DNA of 64,000 nucleotides from Pseudoalteromonas umbrosa (GTDB lineage: Bacteria > Pseudomonadota > Gammaproteobacteria > Enterobacterales > Alteromonadaceae), in contig NZ_JASJUU010000006.1 of NCBI RefSeq assembly GCF_030125375.1, positions 1-64,000 of the forward strand, in the 5' to 3' direction. The position numbers were made by a program, and so were the translations under genes. Numbering within the stretch: the stretch's first letter is position 1; the number at the start of each line of letters is the position of its first letter. The notes under the pieces were generated by a model. The model had not been told where the DNA came from and ran no database searches. It worked only from the letters and a program-made list of their open reading frames with translations. This document shows, piece by piece, positions 7,507 through 17,658 of this stretch.

Positions 7507-8145
7507 TTGTTTAACAACTATCAACGCAGTGCTGATAAATTAATCACCAACTTGAGAGCGCAAGGGGTTCAAGACGAAGTTGTTTTGCGGGCTATGCTCA
7601 ATACCCCAAGGCACTTATTTATTGACGACGTATTAAAGCATAAGTCATATGAGAATACTGCCTTGCCTATAGGCCAGGGACAGACAATATCTCAGCCATA
7701 TATAGTTGCAAAAATGACAGAGGTGTTACGTCAGGTTGGTGTTCATGATAATGTTTTAGAAGTCGGGACTGGCTCTGGATATCAAACTGCCATATTAGCA
7801 CAGCTGTTTGACAAGGTTTTTAGTATAGAGAGAATAAAAGCTCTTCAATGGCAAGCTAAGAGACGGCTTCATCAACTCGATTTGTATAATGTTTCTATGA
7901 AACATGGCGATGGCTGGCTGGGTTGGCATTCTAAAGCGCCTTTCAAAGGCATCATAGTGACGGCGGCTGCGTCTAGTGTTCCCGAGTCGCTTCTTGCACA
8001 ATTAGATGATGGCGGCGCTATGATAATCCCCGTTGGAGTTGAGGAACAGATATTAACGTTGTTTGTTAATCAAGGGGGGAAAATAACTAGACAGGACATT
8101 GCAGCTGTAAAGTTTGTTCCGCTTGTTGCTGGACCAATCTTATAA
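7507..8145 (+). CDS. pcm: Protein-L-isoaspartate O-methyltransferase
   Basis: Pcm repairs proteins by methylating isoaspartyl residues with S-adenosylmethionine. The 212-residue product has the SAM-binding EVGTGSGYQTA motif, the GQGQTISQPY segment and the MIIPVG segment typical of the family. I chose the TTG at 7507 because AGGAG (7494-7498) lies 8 bp upstream and the length fits (E. coli 208). A TTG at 7480 would add nine residues within surE. It follows surE directly, as in E. coli. Confidence 0.94.
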   Translation: MFNNYQRSADKLITNLRAQGVQDEVVLRAMLNTPRHLFIDDVLKHKSYENTALPIGQGQTISQPYIVAKMTEVLRQVGVHDNVLEVGTGSGYQTAILAQLFDKVFSIERIKALQWQAKRRLHQLDLYNVSMKHGDGWLGWHSKAPFKGIIVTAAASSVPESLLAQLDDGGAMIIPVGVEEQILTLFVNQGGKITRQDIAAVKFVPLVAGPIL

Positions 8146-8222
8146 ATAATAGAGGAAATATATTTGCAACCCTGATAAATTGTCTTTTATTAGTGGTTTA
8201 AGTATACATATGTAATTAGATA

Positions 8223-9071
8223 ATGGGGTTTAATGGAGTGTGGGTGAAAAGTGCGAACTTTTTTATAGTAGGTATACTATGCAGTTCATTGGTAGCCTGT
8301 TCATCTGTCCATAAGCCAGCGCCTGTAGTTAGTCTTACTAAAGGTAAGACCAAGCTGTCAAAAAAAATTCATATAAAAAATAACCGCTATAAAGTAAAAA
8401 GAGGTGATACATTATTTTCCATTGCATTTAGTGCAAATAAAGATGTACGGACGGTTGCCAAAATCAACAAAATTAAGCCTCCTTACACCATTTTCCCCGG
8501 CCAAACTATTTTATTAACCTATCCTAAAAAATCTAACAAAAAGACTAAAACAGCACCAGCAAAAACCAAAAAATATACAACTAATAAACCTTTAAATAAC
8601 AAACCCTCAAAAAAAGAGCTTGATCCACCTAAGCAACGAGAGTATGTTCAAAGTCAAGCCAGTAAAAAAACCAATCACACCAATACTTTGTTGAATAAAG
8701 AGGTACGGTGGAATTGGCCCGCAGTAGGTAAAGTGACAAGACGCTTTTCTATTAAAGAAAATGGCTACAAGGGAATACAGATCACAAATAAAACAGGGAC
8801 ATCGATAAAAGCTGCGGCAAGTGGCATTGTTGTTTATGCAGGGAGTGCATTACGAGGCTATGGCAATTTAATTATTTTGAAACATACAGATGATTATCTT
8901 AGCGCCTATGCCCACAATTCCAAATTGCTAGTAAGAGAGCAGCAGCAGGTTAAAGTGGGGCAGAAGATTGCCGAAATGGGGAGTTCGGATGCAAGCTCGG
9001 TGGCTTTACGCTTTGAAGTAAGGTATCGAGGTAAATCTGTAGACCCTGTTAGGTATCTGCCTAAAAAATAG
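8223..9071 (+). CDS. nlpD: Lipoprotein NlpD, LytM-domain amidase activator
   Basis: NlpD is an outer-membrane lipoprotein that activates the cell-wall amidase AmiC during septum splitting. It has a signal peptide with lipobox LVAC, a LysM domain (about 55-100, KVKRGDTLFSIA), a Lys/Thr/Pro-rich linker (about 100-160) and a LytM (M23) domain (about 165-280). The LytM domain lacks the HxxxD zinc motif (GYKGIQI stands there), so it should be a regulator and not a peptidase. The first ATG is used; GTGs a few codons inside are alternatives. The adjacent rpoS is usually transcribed partly from inside nlpD, but I could not place that promoter. Confidence 0.92.
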   Translation: MGFNGVWVKSANFFIVGILCSSLVACSSVHKPAPVVSLTKGKTKLSKKIHIKNNRYKVKRGDTLFSIAFSANKDVRTVAKINKIKPPYTIFPGQTILLTYPKKSNKKTKTAPAKTKKYTTNKPLNNKPSKKELDPPKQREYVQSQASKKTNHTNTLLNKEVRWNWPAVGKVTRRFSIKENGYKGIQITNKTGTSIKAAASGIVVYAGSALRGYGNLIILKHTDDYLSAYAHNSKLLVREQQQVKVGQKIAEMGSSDASSVALRFEVRYRGKSVDPVRYLPKK

Positions 9072-9123
9072 CGTATCGACGTATTGATGGAACACTATCA
9101 CTTATTCGCTTGGGAGGATGCTT

Positions 9124-10107
9124 ATGGCTCAAACAGCAAAACAGAAAAGTAAAGTGAACCCGGAATTAGACGATAAGTTTGACGGGGTGGATGAAGACGG
9201 TCCTAACGAAGAACTTTTGGAAGACATTGACAGCGATGAAGACGTCTTTGCAAAAGATGAGACAGTCAAGAACTTAGATGCAACTCAACTATATTTAGGA
9301 GAGATTGGTTTTTCTCCATTATTGAGTGCCGAAGAAGAAGTATATTTTGCAAGAAAAGCCCTTAAAGGGTGTGAGGCTTCTCGTAAAAGAATGATTGAAA
9401 GTAACTTACGGCTAGTGGTGAAAATAGCCCGTCGTTATAACAATCGTGGTTTAGCACTGCTTGACCTAATTGAAGAAGGTAATTTAGGCTTAATCAGGGC
9501 TGTAGAGAAGTTTGATCCTGAAAGAGGCTTTAGGTTTTCTACATACGCGACATGGTGGATCCGCCAAACCATTGAGCGCGCCATTATGAACCAAACCCGC
9601 ACCATTCGCTTACCTATACATGTTGTTAAAGAACTTAATGTATACCTTAGAACCGCTAGAGAGCTGACTCAAAAGCTAGACCATGAACCGACAGCCGAAG
9701 AGATCGCAGAATGCTTAGATAGACCGGTTGAAGATGTCAGTAAAATGCTGCGTCTGAATGAGAAGATCACCTCAGTTGATACCCCAATCGGTGGTGATAA
9801 CGATAAGGCATTATTGGATATCATTGCAGATGAAAGAGGCTATGAGCCTGAAAGTGAAGTGCAAAACAAAGATATCAATCGACATATTGTTGATTGGCTT
9901 GGTGAGCTTAATCCGAAGCAGCGAGAAGTATTAGCACGACGATTTGGTTTATTGGGGTATGAGCCTTCAACGTTAGAAGATGTTGGTCGAGAAATTGGAT
10001 TGACACGCGAGCGGGTAAGACAAATTCAAGTTGAAGCGTTGCGTCGTCTAAAAGATATATTACAGCATGAAGGACTCAGTACAGACAGCTTGTTTGAGCA
10101 ACTTTAG
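9124..10107 (+). CDS. rpoS: RNA polymerase sigma factor RpoS
   Basis: RpoS is the stationary-phase and general-stress sigma factor. It has a sigma-70 region 1.2/2 with LLDLIEEGNLGLIRAVEKF and YATWWIRQTIERAI, region 3 (about 175-225), and region 4 with TLEDVGREIGLTRERVRQI. The start chosen is ATG 9124, because GGGAGG (9112-9117) lies 6 bp upstream of it but directly abuts the ATG at 9118. That gives 327 residues (E. coli 330). The acidic N-terminus (about 15-50) is longer in Asp/Glu runs than in E. coli. It follows nlpD, the conserved arrangement. Confidence 0.96.
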   Translation: MAQTAKQKSKVNPELDDKFDGVDEDGPNEELLEDIDSDEDVFAKDETVKNLDATQLYLGEIGFSPLLSAEEEVYFARKALKGCEASRKRMIESNLRLVVKIARRYNNRGLALLDLIEEGNLGLIRAVEKFDPERGFRFSTYATWWIRQTIERAIMNQTRTIRLPIHVVKELNVYLRTARELTQKLDHEPTAEEIAECLDRPVEDVSKMLRLNEKITSVDTPIGGDNDKALLDIIADERGYEPESEVQNKDINRHIVDWLGELNPKQREVLARRFGLLGYEPSTLEDVGREIGLTRERVRQIQVEALRRLKDILQHEGLSTDSLFEQL

Positions 10108-10223
10108 GCTGGAAAGATATTAAAAATATAATTATTTCTCATACTAATAACAGCATATTTTTGAATCTCATTGAAGAGGTTGCGGCTTCAAACTTTATAT
10201 TATGTTGTGACTGAGTAATGAAC

Positions 10224-10254
10224 AAAAAAACCACGCTACTAAGCGTGGTTTTTG
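10224..10254. terminator. Bidirectional terminator between rpoS and valS
   Basis: AAAAACCACGCT-ACTA-AGCGTGGTTTTT is a strong hairpin with A/T tracts on both sides. It can end transcripts of rpoS on the plus strand and valS on the minus strand. It lies about 120 bp after rpoS and 25 bp after valS. Confidence 0.85.
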
Positions 10255-10276
10255 CTTTTATGAAGCCGCTTATTAA

Positions 10277-13123
10277 TTAAAGTGACTCAATCTTAGACTT
10301 TTGCTCAAGCAACTTAGCTTTAGCATCACTGAATTCAGCAAGTTTCGCTTTTTCTTTTGCAAGCACAGCCTCAGGCGCATTGTTAACAAACTTCTCGTTT
10401 GCTAGCTTTTTCTCTACTTGTGTAAGGCCTTTTTCTGCTTTTTCAAGTTGCTTTGCAATACGAGCAAGCTCAGCTTCGACATCAATCAGACCAGCCATCG
10501 GGATCATGATTTCCAAATCGCCAATAAATGCAGTTGCAGATGCAGGCGCATCGTCTTTATTCGCAAGCACTGTAAATGCTTCTAGCTTAGCCAGTGAACT
10601 CAGGAATGCTTGGTTTTCATCTAGGCGACGCTGATCTTGCTCGCTGACATTTGCAAGCAGCACGTTAAGCGGCTTATTCGGGCTAATATCCATTTCGCCA
10701 CGAATGTTACGAATCGCAAGAATGAATTGCTTAACCCACTCTAGGTCAGCCATCGCTTGCTCATCCACAATGTTTGCGTCAAATTCAGGGAAAGCCTGCA
10801 ACATAATGGTATTTGCTTCGATACCTGCCAATGGTGCAACGCGTTGCCAAATTGTTTCAGTAATATAAGGCATCAATGGGTGCATGAGACGAAGTAGGCC
10901 TTCTAACACTGTGATCAGAGTATGGCGGGTGCCACGTTGCTGCTCTTCATTGCCTTTGAATAATACCGGCTTAGTTAGCTCTAGATACCAGTCACAGAAT
11001 TGGTTCCATGTGAATTCATAAAGCGTATTTGACGCAAGGTCGAAGCGGTAGTTGTCCAAATGCTCTGTAAATGTTTGAACAGTATTTTGGAACTGACCCA
11101 AAATCCAGCGATCTGCCAGTGAGTATTGCTTTGGCGCATCGTTGAAACCGCAATCTTGTTCTTCAGTATTCATCAGAACATAGCGACTTGCATTCCATAG
11201 TTTGTTACAGAAGTTACGGTACCCTTCTAGTCGGTTCATATCCCAGTTGATATCACGACCAGTTGAAGCCATTGCTGCAAGGGTAAATCTCAGTGCATCT
11301 GTACCATGCGCTTCGATGCCGTCTGCGAATGTTTTACGCGTATTTTTCTCAATCTTTTTCGCTAATTGAGGCTGCATCATGTTACCAGTACGCTTGGTTA
11401 CTAGGCTCTCAAGATCAATACCGTCAATCATATCAAGTGGATCTAGTACGTTACCTTTTGATTTTGACATCTTATCGCCATTTTCATCGCGGATAAGGCC
11501 CGTAACGTATACCGTTTTAAATGGAACCTGTGGTGTGCCATCATCATTTTTCACAAAGTGCATCGTCATCATGATCATACGAGCGACCCAGAAGAAAATG
11601 ATGTCAAAGCCAGTGACAAGTACATCTGATGGATGGAATACTTTTAAGTCTTCAGTATTTTCTGGCCAACCCTGAGTAGAGAAAGTCCAAAGGGCAGAAG
11701 AGAACCACGTATCAAGCACGTCATCATCTTGTGATAGCACAACATCATCAGCTAGATTATTTTCTTTACGTACTTCGGCTTCATCACGCCCTACGTATAC
11801 ATTACCGTCAGCATCGTACCAAGCTGGAATTCTATGACCCCACCAAAGTTGGCGTGAAATACACCAATCTTGAATGTCGCGCATCCAAGAGAAGTACATG
11901 TTCTCGTATTGCTTTGGTACAAATTGAATGTCACCGTCTTCAACGGCTTTGATTGCAGGTTCAGCAAGAGGAGCTACGCGTACATACCATTGATCAGTCA
12001 ATAACGGCTCAATGACAACACCTGAACGGTCGCCATATGGCACGGTTAAACTGTGGTCGTCAATTTTCTCTAATAGACCTGCCTGTTCAAATTCTTCGAT
12101 GATCAATTTTCTTGCATCGAAGCGATCTAAACCATGGAAGCGCTCAGGAATTGGCGCATCTAAAGCAAGCTCTTTACCATCAAAGGTGTAGCTTTCACCT
12201 TGCGTCAGTACTGCGGCATCTTTGTTGAATACGTTGATCATTGGAAGCTGGTGGCGTTTACCAACTTCATTATCGTTAAAGTCGTGCGCTGGCGTGATTT
12301 TTACACAACCTGTGCCTTTTTCCATATCTGCATGCTCATCGGCAACGATAGGAATACGACGATTAACAATAGGGAGTAAAATTTCTTTACCGATAAGATC
12401 TTGATAGCGCTCATCATCTGGGTTTACTGCAACGCCTGTATCACCTAGCATGGTTTCAGGGCGAGTTGTCGCTACGATGATATAGTCTTTACCGTCTTTG
12501 GTCTTAACGCCATCAGCAAGAGGATAGCGCAGGTTCCACATGTGGCCTTGCTTGTCTTTGTTCTCAACTTCTAGATCAGAAATCGCAGTGTGAAGTTTTG
12601 GATCCCAGTTTACTAAGCGCTTACCACGATAAATCAGGTCTTCTTTATATAGGCGAACAAATACTTCTTTAACAGCCTCAGATAGACCTTCATCCATTGT
12701 AAAGCGTTCACGGTCCCAATCTACAGATGCGCCAAGACGTCTAAGCTGCTTTGTTATAGTTCCGCCAGACTCTTTTTTCCACTGCCAAATTCGGTCAATG
12801 AACTCTTCACGACCTAGGTCGTGTCTTGTTTTACCTTCTTCAGCTGCAAGTTTACGCTCAACAACCATTTGAGTTGCGATACCAGCGTGGTCTGTACCCA
12901 CCTGCCATAAAGTATTTTTACCTTTCATACGCTGATAGCGAGTGAGGGTGTCCATTATGGTGTCTTGGAATGCGTGGCCCATGTGCAGGCTACCTGTGAC
13001 ATTCGGCGGCGGGATCATGATAGAGTATGCGTCGCCTTGTCCAGAAGGCTTAAAGTAGCCTTTTTCTTCCCAGTCTTGGTATAAAGACTGTTCAATATCT
13101 TGTGGATTATAGGTTTTATCCAT
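10277..13123 (-). CDS. valS: Valyl-tRNA synthetase
   Basis: ValS charges tRNA-Val. The 948-residue class I synthetase has the HIGH-type motif HMGH at 47-50 within PPPNVTGSLHMGHAF, an editing domain in the middle, the KMSKS motif (DKMSKSKGNVLDP, about 555-567) and a C-terminal coiled coil (about 880-948) for tRNA binding. E. coli ValS has 951 residues. No T-box leader is present, as expected in gammaproteobacteria. It lies 23 bp downstream of holC and is likely cotranscribed with it. Confidence 0.98.
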   Translation of the reverse strand: MDKTYNPQDIEQSLYQDWEEKGYFKPSGQGDAYSIMIPPPNVTGSLHMGHAFQDTIMDTLTRYQRMKGKNTLWQVGTDHAGIATQMVVERKLAAEEGKTRHDLGREEFIDRIWQWKKESGGTITKQLRRLGASVDWDRERFTMDEGLSEAVKEVFVRLYKEDLIYRGKRLVNWDPKLHTAISDLEVENKDKQGHMWNLRYPLADGVKTKDGKDYIIVATTRPETMLGDTGVAVNPDDERYQDLIGKEILLPIVNRRIPIVADEHADMEKGTGCVKITPAHDFNDNEVGKRHQLPMINVFNKDAAVLTQGESYTFDGKELALDAPIPERFHGLDRFDARKLIIEEFEQAGLLEKIDDHSLTVPYGDRSGVVIEPLLTDQWYVRVAPLAEPAIKAVEDGDIQFVPKQYENMYFSWMRDIQDWCISRQLWWGHRIPAWYDADGNVYVGRDEAEVRKENNLADDVVLSQDDDVLDTWFSSALWTFSTQGWPENTEDLKVFHPSDVLVTGFDIIFFWVARMIMMTMHFVKNDDGTPQVPFKTVYVTGLIRDENGDKMSKSKGNVLDPLDMIDGIDLESLVTKRTGNMMQPQLAKKIEKNTRKTFADGIEAHGTDALRFTLAAMASTGRDINWDMNRLEGYRNFCNKLWNASRYVLMNTEEQDCGFNDAPKQYSLADRWILGQFQNTVQTFTEHLDNYRFDLASNTLYEFTWNQFCDWYLELTKPVLFKGNEEQQRGTRHTLITVLEGLLRLMHPLMPYITETIWQRVAPLAGIEANTIMLQAFPEFDANIVDEQAMADLEWVKQFILAIRNIRGEMDISPNKPLNVLLANVSEQDQRRLDENQAFLSSLAKLEAFTVLANKDDAPASATAFIGDLEIMIPMAGLIDVEAELARIAKQLEKAEKGLTQVEKKLANEKFVNNAPEAVLAKEKAKLAEFSDAKAKLLEQKSKIESL

Positions 13124-13146
13124 TACACAGAACCTTAAAAAATACT

Positions 13147-13593
13147 TTAGTTATCAATTTCTTTCGTTGAAATATTGGCGCCTATAGCGCGCAGTTGTTT
13201 GAACCTTTCCCGGGCGGCCTGTTTGGCCATTGGCTCGACTGGGACAAAGTCATATACTTGCTCAAATCGTCGGACAAAATCCGGGATATGTGTGGCAAGG
13301 TTTATCAGAATTGTACGTCGCCCAACTGGGGGCATTTGGCCAATTTCCACAGGAGCGCCACCTTTTGGGCCTTCTCCTTGTAGATTATGCGGTACAAAAC
13401 TGTCAGCATCGAACTGCCACAAATGTTCATCAATTGCATGGGCGTTTTCAACCGTATCCACGTATATAAAAACTCGTTGCCCAGCACGGTACAGTTTAGC
13501 AGCACTTCGCGCTGCAAGATCAAAATGAGCCGGAACTTGATGACTAGGCTCTTGGTCATGCTTTAACACTAAAAATTGTGCGTTGATTGACAT
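13147..13593 (-). CDS. holC: DNA polymerase III chi subunit
   Basis: HolC is the chi subunit of the clamp-loader complex; it binds SSB and links it to the polymerase. The ATG at 13593 gives 148 residues starting MSINAQFLVL (E. coli 147). A longer frame beginning at 13686 is not conserved. The RVFIYVDTVENAHAIDEHLW region and the C-terminal RRFEQVYDFVP segment are typical. It is directly upstream of valS, the standard pepA-holC-valS order. Confidence 0.92.
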   Translation of the reverse strand: MSINAQFLVLKHDQEPSHQVPAHFDLAARSAAKLYRAGQRVFIYVDTVENAHAIDEHLWQFDADSFVPHNLQGEGPKGGAPVEIGQMPPVGRRTILINLATHIPDFVRRFEQVYDFVPVEPMAKQAARERFKQLRAIGANISTKEIDN

Positions 13594-13664
13594 GGCATGT
13601 GACTTATCTTCGGTACTGAATATAGCGTACAAAGTAAAAATACTTTGTGCCTGTCCAGCGTTCA

Positions 13665-13697
13665 AAATAAAGCCGCATTCTGACACAGAATACGGCT
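13665..13697 (-). terminator. pepA terminator
   Basis: Read on the minus strand, AGCCGTATTCTG-TGT-CAGAATGCGGCT is followed by TTATTTTG. It lies between pepA and holC and should end pepA transcription, making holC-valS a separate unit. Confidence 0.7.
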
Positions 13698-13774
13698 CTC
13701 ATCAATCTACAGAAGACCTTAGGGCGAGTTATTTAACCTTACCCAAAGATCTCGTGAGTATTTACTCAAAAAGT

Positions 13775-15286
13775 TTAATCTTGTAAACCATCAGTGATGT
13801 TTGCACGATTTAGCAAGTATTGCATTAGCATTGGCACTGGACGGCCTGTTGCGCCTTTATTCGCGCCACTTTTCCAAGCTGTGCCTGCAACATCGATATG
13901 TGCCCAATTATACTTCTTGGTAAACTTTGATAAGAAGCAAGCTGCAGTAATTGTGCCTGCCGGACGTCCACCTAAGTTAGTGAAATCTGCAAACGGGCTT
14001 TTTAGCTGTTCTTGGTAATCGTCCCAAAGTGGCAACTGCCAAGCTCTGTCACCACTTTGTTCTGACGCTTTAAGTAAGTCATGTGCAAGTGGATTGTGAT
14101 TTGATAGTAAACCTGATGCATGATGACCAAGTGCGATAATACAGGCACCAGTTAAGGTGGCAACATCCACAACCGTTTCAGGTTCAAACGCTTCAACATA
14201 AGTTAACGCATCACACAATACTAATCGGCCTTCTGCATCGGTATTAAGTACTTCAACAGTTTGACCTGACATGGTTGTTAATATATCGCCTGGGCGGTAT
14301 GCACGGCTACTTGGCATGTTTTCACAGCCAGCTAAAACGCCGATGACATTCAATGGCAGCTGCATTTCTACAACCGCGCGCATTAAACCAAGTACACCAG
14401 CTGCACCACCCATATCGTACTTCATCTCATCCATGCCTTCGCCTGGTTTAAGTGAAATACCGCCTGAATCGAAAGTTAATCCTTTACCAACAAATACAAC
14501 CGGTGCTTGTTTTTCTGATGCGCCGTTGTAATGGATCACCGACATGACAGATTCATTCTCACTGCCACGTCCAACAGCTAGGTATGAATGCATACCTAGC
14601 TCTTCCATTTCCTTTTCACCGACGAGGTTAACGGTGACGTTATCGAACTCTTTAGCTAACAGCTCAGCTTGCTCACCTAGGTAACGAGGGTTACAAATGT
14701 TCGGTGGCATATTAGCAACGTCTTTACATAGTTTTGCACCTGCCGCAATAGCTAAACCATGCTCAATGGCGCTTTCTCCAATTGTTAACTCTCTGCGAGT
14801 TGGCACATTAAAGACTATTTTACGTAGCGGGCGTCGCGCTTCACTTTTTTTGCTTTTCAGCTGGTTGAATGTATATAGACAGTCTTGTGTGGTCTCAACT
14901 GCTTGTCTTACCTTCCAGTAAGTATCACGACCTTTGACATGTTGCTCAGTCAAGAAGCATACAGCCTCCATAGAGCCTGTTTCATTTAAGGTATTGATAG
15001 TTTTAGAGATGATTTGTTTGTACTGTTTATCATCAAGCTCGCGCTCTTTACCACAACCAACCAATAATACACGCTCACTTAATACATTGGGTACATGGTG
15101 TAATAACAATACTTGCCCTGGTTTACCCTCTAGGTCACCACGGCGCAATAAATTGGAAATATAGCCTTCGCTGATTTTATCCAGCTGCTCACCAACTGGC
15201 GATAAACGTCGTGGTTCATACACCCCAACAACAATACAAGCACTGCGTTGCTTTTCTGGACTACCACTTTTAACGCTGAATTCCAT
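13775..15286 (-). CDS. pepA: Leucyl aminopeptidase PepA
   Basis: PepA is the hexameric zinc/manganese aminopeptidase of family M17; in E. coli it also binds DNA at plasmid cer/xer sites and the carAB promoter. The signature NTDAEGRLVLCD and the upstream KGLTFDSGGISLKP block carry the metal ligands. The ATG at 15286 with AGGAG upstream gives 503 residues, the same as E. coli. An in-frame extension of 11 residues lacks support. The gene is divergent from lptF. Confidence 0.97.
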   Translation of the reverse strand: MEFSVKSGSPEKQRSACIVVGVYEPRRLSPVGEQLDKISEGYISNLLRRGDLEGKPGQVLLLHHVPNVLSERVLLVGCGKERELDDKQYKQIISKTINTLNETGSMEAVCFLTEQHVKGRDTYWKVRQAVETTQDCLYTFNQLKSKKSEARRPLRKIVFNVPTRRELTIGESAIEHGLAIAAGAKLCKDVANMPPNICNPRYLGEQAELLAKEFDNVTVNLVGEKEMEELGMHSYLAVGRGSENESVMSVIHYNGASEKQAPVVFVGKGLTFDSGGISLKPGEGMDEMKYDMGGAAGVLGLMRAVVEMQLPLNVIGVLAGCENMPSSRAYRPGDILTTMSGQTVEVLNTDAEGRLVLCDALTYVEAFEPETVVDVATLTGACIIALGHHASGLLSNHNPLAHDLLKASEQSGDRAWQLPLWDDYQEQLKSPFADFTNLGGRPAGTITAACFLSKFTKKYNWAHIDVAGTAWKSGANKGATGRPVPMLMQYLLNRANITDGLQD

Positions 15287-15399
15287 TGCGACTCCTAAGT
15301 CTAAGTTATGCCATTTCAAACTTTAAATGCCAAACTACATCAAGTTAACTAAGTTACTTTAGTGCAGCAGCACTAGTAGGATATTTGATTTTGATGGCA

Positions 15400-15405
15400 T
15401 ATAAT
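15400..15405 (+). promoter_or_regulatory. Candidate -10 element for lptFG
   Basis: TATAAT lies 76 bp before lptF in the divergent pepA-lptF gap, where a promoter is expected. I see no good -35 at 16-18 bp, so this is weak. Confidence 0.3.
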
Positions 15406-15481
15406 AAAGTGACTAAAATAACCAGTTTACTCAAAATTTCCTACTATTCCAGTGAAATGAGACGTTTTATAGGGGCGAACA

Positions 15482-16594
15482 TTGCTAATTTTTCGATATT
15501 TGACTGCTGAAGTTTTAAAATCGCAGGTCGCCGTTTTCCTTACTCTAATGACGATTTTTCTATCACAAAAATTTGTCAAAATCTTAGCTGAAGCTTCGGG
15601 CGGAGGAATCCCAGGAAAACTCGTATTGTCATTTTTAGCGCTTAATTTACCTAAATTAGCTGTATATATTCTGCCATTGAGTGTGTTTCTAGGCATTATA
15701 CTGGCGTATAGCCGGATATACGCAGATAGTGAAATGACGGTATTAAAGGCGTGCGGTGTGAGCGAGTGGTATGTTGTTCGCGTCACGCTTATTTCGAGTT
15801 TCTTTGTTGCATTAATTGCCGCTGCTGTGAGTTTATACGTTGCACCGTGGGCGGGTGAAAAACAAAACCAATTACGTGAACAAGCAAATGCAGAGTCCGG
15901 TCTTACACAATTACGAGCGGGGCGTTTTCAGCAAACTGGCAATGAAAAAGCGGTTGTGTTTATTCACAACACCAGTGAGCAGGGCTCTGTTTTAAATAAA
16001 GTTTTTGTAGCTCAGCTGCCAGAAAAAGAATCTAACAATGCTGCTCGAATTGTTTATGCGCAACAAGGGGAAGTTGCTGAAGGGGAATCGGGGGAGCAAC
16101 AACTTCTCTTGAAAGATGGCAAACGCTATGAAACGGATGGGTTTAGCCAAGCATTAAATAAAACAGAGTTTGGCAGTTATCAGGTTCAGATCCAAGAGCA
16201 AGAAATTGAACGTCGAAGACGTGAACTAGAAGACCTCCCTTCTAGTCGATTGTTGGAACTCAATACTCCAGAGTCAATTGCACAATTCCAATTACGCATT
16301 GCAACGCCGATTTCTATTTTACTTTTAACTTTATTAGCTGTACCGCTGAGTGTTGTGAATCCGAGGCAGGGTAAGTTTGCTAAGCTGGTGCCTGCAATTG
16401 GCATTTACTTAGGGTACTTTATTTTACTCAATGCTGGTAAGTACTTGGTGGCAGAGGGCAAGATACCGCCTTCAGTGGGTTTATGGTGGATCCATTTATC
16501 AATTTTATTCATCGGTACTTACCTCATCGTCAAAGGCCGACCTTTCGGAGTATGGCTTAGATCTATATTGAGAAAGAGGGAGGTAGTCGCATGA
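15482..16594 (+). CDS. lptF: LPS export permease LptF
   Basis: LptF is one of the two membrane subunits of the LptB2FG ABC transporter, which extracts LPS from the inner membrane and pushes it to the outer membrane through the Lpt bridge. The 370-residue protein has membrane helices at about 12-35, 55-75 and 100-120, a periplasmic beta-jellyroll (about 140-260), then three C-terminal helices. It starts with TTG at 15482, preceded by AGGGG. The frame overlaps lptG by 4 bp (ATGA). Confidence 0.95.
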   Translation: MLIFRYLTAEVLKSQVAVFLTLMTIFLSQKFVKILAEASGGGIPGKLVLSFLALNLPKLAVYILPLSVFLGIILAYSRIYADSEMTVLKACGVSEWYVVRVTLISSFFVALIAAAVSLYVAPWAGEKQNQLREQANAESGLTQLRAGRFQQTGNEKAVVFIHNTSEQGSVLNKVFVAQLPEKESNNAARIVYAQQGEVAEGESGEQQLLLKDGKRYETDGFSQALNKTEFGSYQVQIQEQEIERRRRELEDLPSSRLLELNTPESIAQFQLRIATPISILLLTLLAVPLSVVNPRQGKFAKLVPAIGIYLGYFILLNAGKYLVAEGKIPPSVGLWWIHLSILFIGTYLIVKGRPFGVWLRSILRKREVVA

Positions 16595-17658
16595 TGAAAA
16601 TGCTTGATTGGTATTTAGGTCGAAGTATTTTGCAAACTACGAGTTTTGCATTATTAGTATTTGTCGGCATAAATACACTCATTAAGTTCATCGAGCAGCT
16701 TCGCTCTGTCGGTCGAGGTACCTATGAAGTGTCTGATGCACTGTTATTCACTTTATATAGTGTGCCAAGTGATATCGTGGTGTTTTTTCCAATGGCTGCG
16801 CTGATAGGTGGTTTGACTGGATTGGGTGCGTTGGCCTCAAGCAGTGAGTTAGTGGTTATGCAAGCCGCTGGTATGTCACGATTGCAAATTATTGGGTCAG
16901 TAATGAAAACCGCGATCATTCTAGCAATATGTATGATGGCCTTGGGGGAGTGGGGAGCGCCAGAAGCAGAACGCACTGCCAAACAACTAAGGAATCAGGC
17001 GATTTATGGTGGAGAAGTCTATGATGCGCAGAAGGGCCTGTGGGCAAAAGATGGTAATAATTTTATCAATATAGCCAATGTTGAAAAATCAGGTGAGCTG
17101 ACCAACATAAATATATATCACTTTTCTGATGACTTAAACTTAGAAAAAATAACCAGAGCACAATCCGCTATCACTTCTGAGAAGGGGTGGATGCTTAAAG
17201 CAGTAGAAGAAGTACAAATTGGTGACAAGCAGGTTAGTACTTATTATGCACAAACAAAGCTATATGGTTCTCAACTTACCATTGATAGGCTAGGGGTTGC
17301 CTCATTTGAACCAGAGTCTTTGTCTTTTACCGGTTTATTATCTTACTTAAAATATCTTGAACAAAATGAGCAAGACACCAGCCATTATGAATTGGCGTTA
17401 TGGCGAAAAGTAATGCAGCCAGTTACGATAGCAGTTATGTTGTTGGTTGCTTTGTCATTTATTTTTGGACCATTACGTTCGGTGAGCATGGGTGCAAGAA
17501 TTATAATGGGTGTGGTGACTGGATTGATCTTCCACTTGAGTAATGAGGTGTTTGGTCCTATTGTGATGGTATATCAATTCTCGCCGTTTATTGGCGCGGT
17601 CATGCCGAGTATTATTTTTACATTAGTGGCGATGTATTTTTTACAGCGAAGACAATAA
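16591..17658 (+). CDS. lptG: LPS export permease LptG
   Basis: LptG is the partner of LptF in the LPS extractor. The 355-residue protein has the same layout: N-terminal membrane helices, a periplasmic beta-jellyroll (about 130-250) and three C-terminal helices, with the FGPLRSVSMGARI segment typical of the family. Its start overlaps the lptF stop by 4 bp, so the two are coupled. As usual, the ATPase gene lptB is not adjacent. Confidence 0.96.
   Translation: MMKMLDWYLGRSILQTTSFALLVFVGINTLIKFIEQLRSVGRGTYEVSDALLFTLYSVPSDIVVFFPMAALIGGLTGLGALASSSELVVMQAAGMSRLQIIGSVMKTAIILAICMMALGEWGAPEAERTAKQLRNQAIYGGEVYDAQKGLWAKDGNNFINIANVEKSGELTNINIYHFSDDLNLEKITRAQSAITSEKGWMLKAVEEVQIGDKQVSTYYAQTKLYGSQLTIDRLGVASFEPESLSFTGLLSYLKYLEQNEQDTSHYELALWRKVMQPVTIAVMLLVALSFIFGPLRSVSMGARIIMGVVTGLIFHLSNEVFGPIVMVYQFSPFIGAVMPSIIFTLVAMYFLQRRQ

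Noticed and set aside
13124..13146. T-box or other leader regulating valS
   Set aside because: Only 23 bp separate holC and valS, with no T-box elements.
13175..13528. 117-residue plus-strand frame opposite holC
   Set aside because: It is a shadow; holC on the minus strand is recognisable and in its conserved place.
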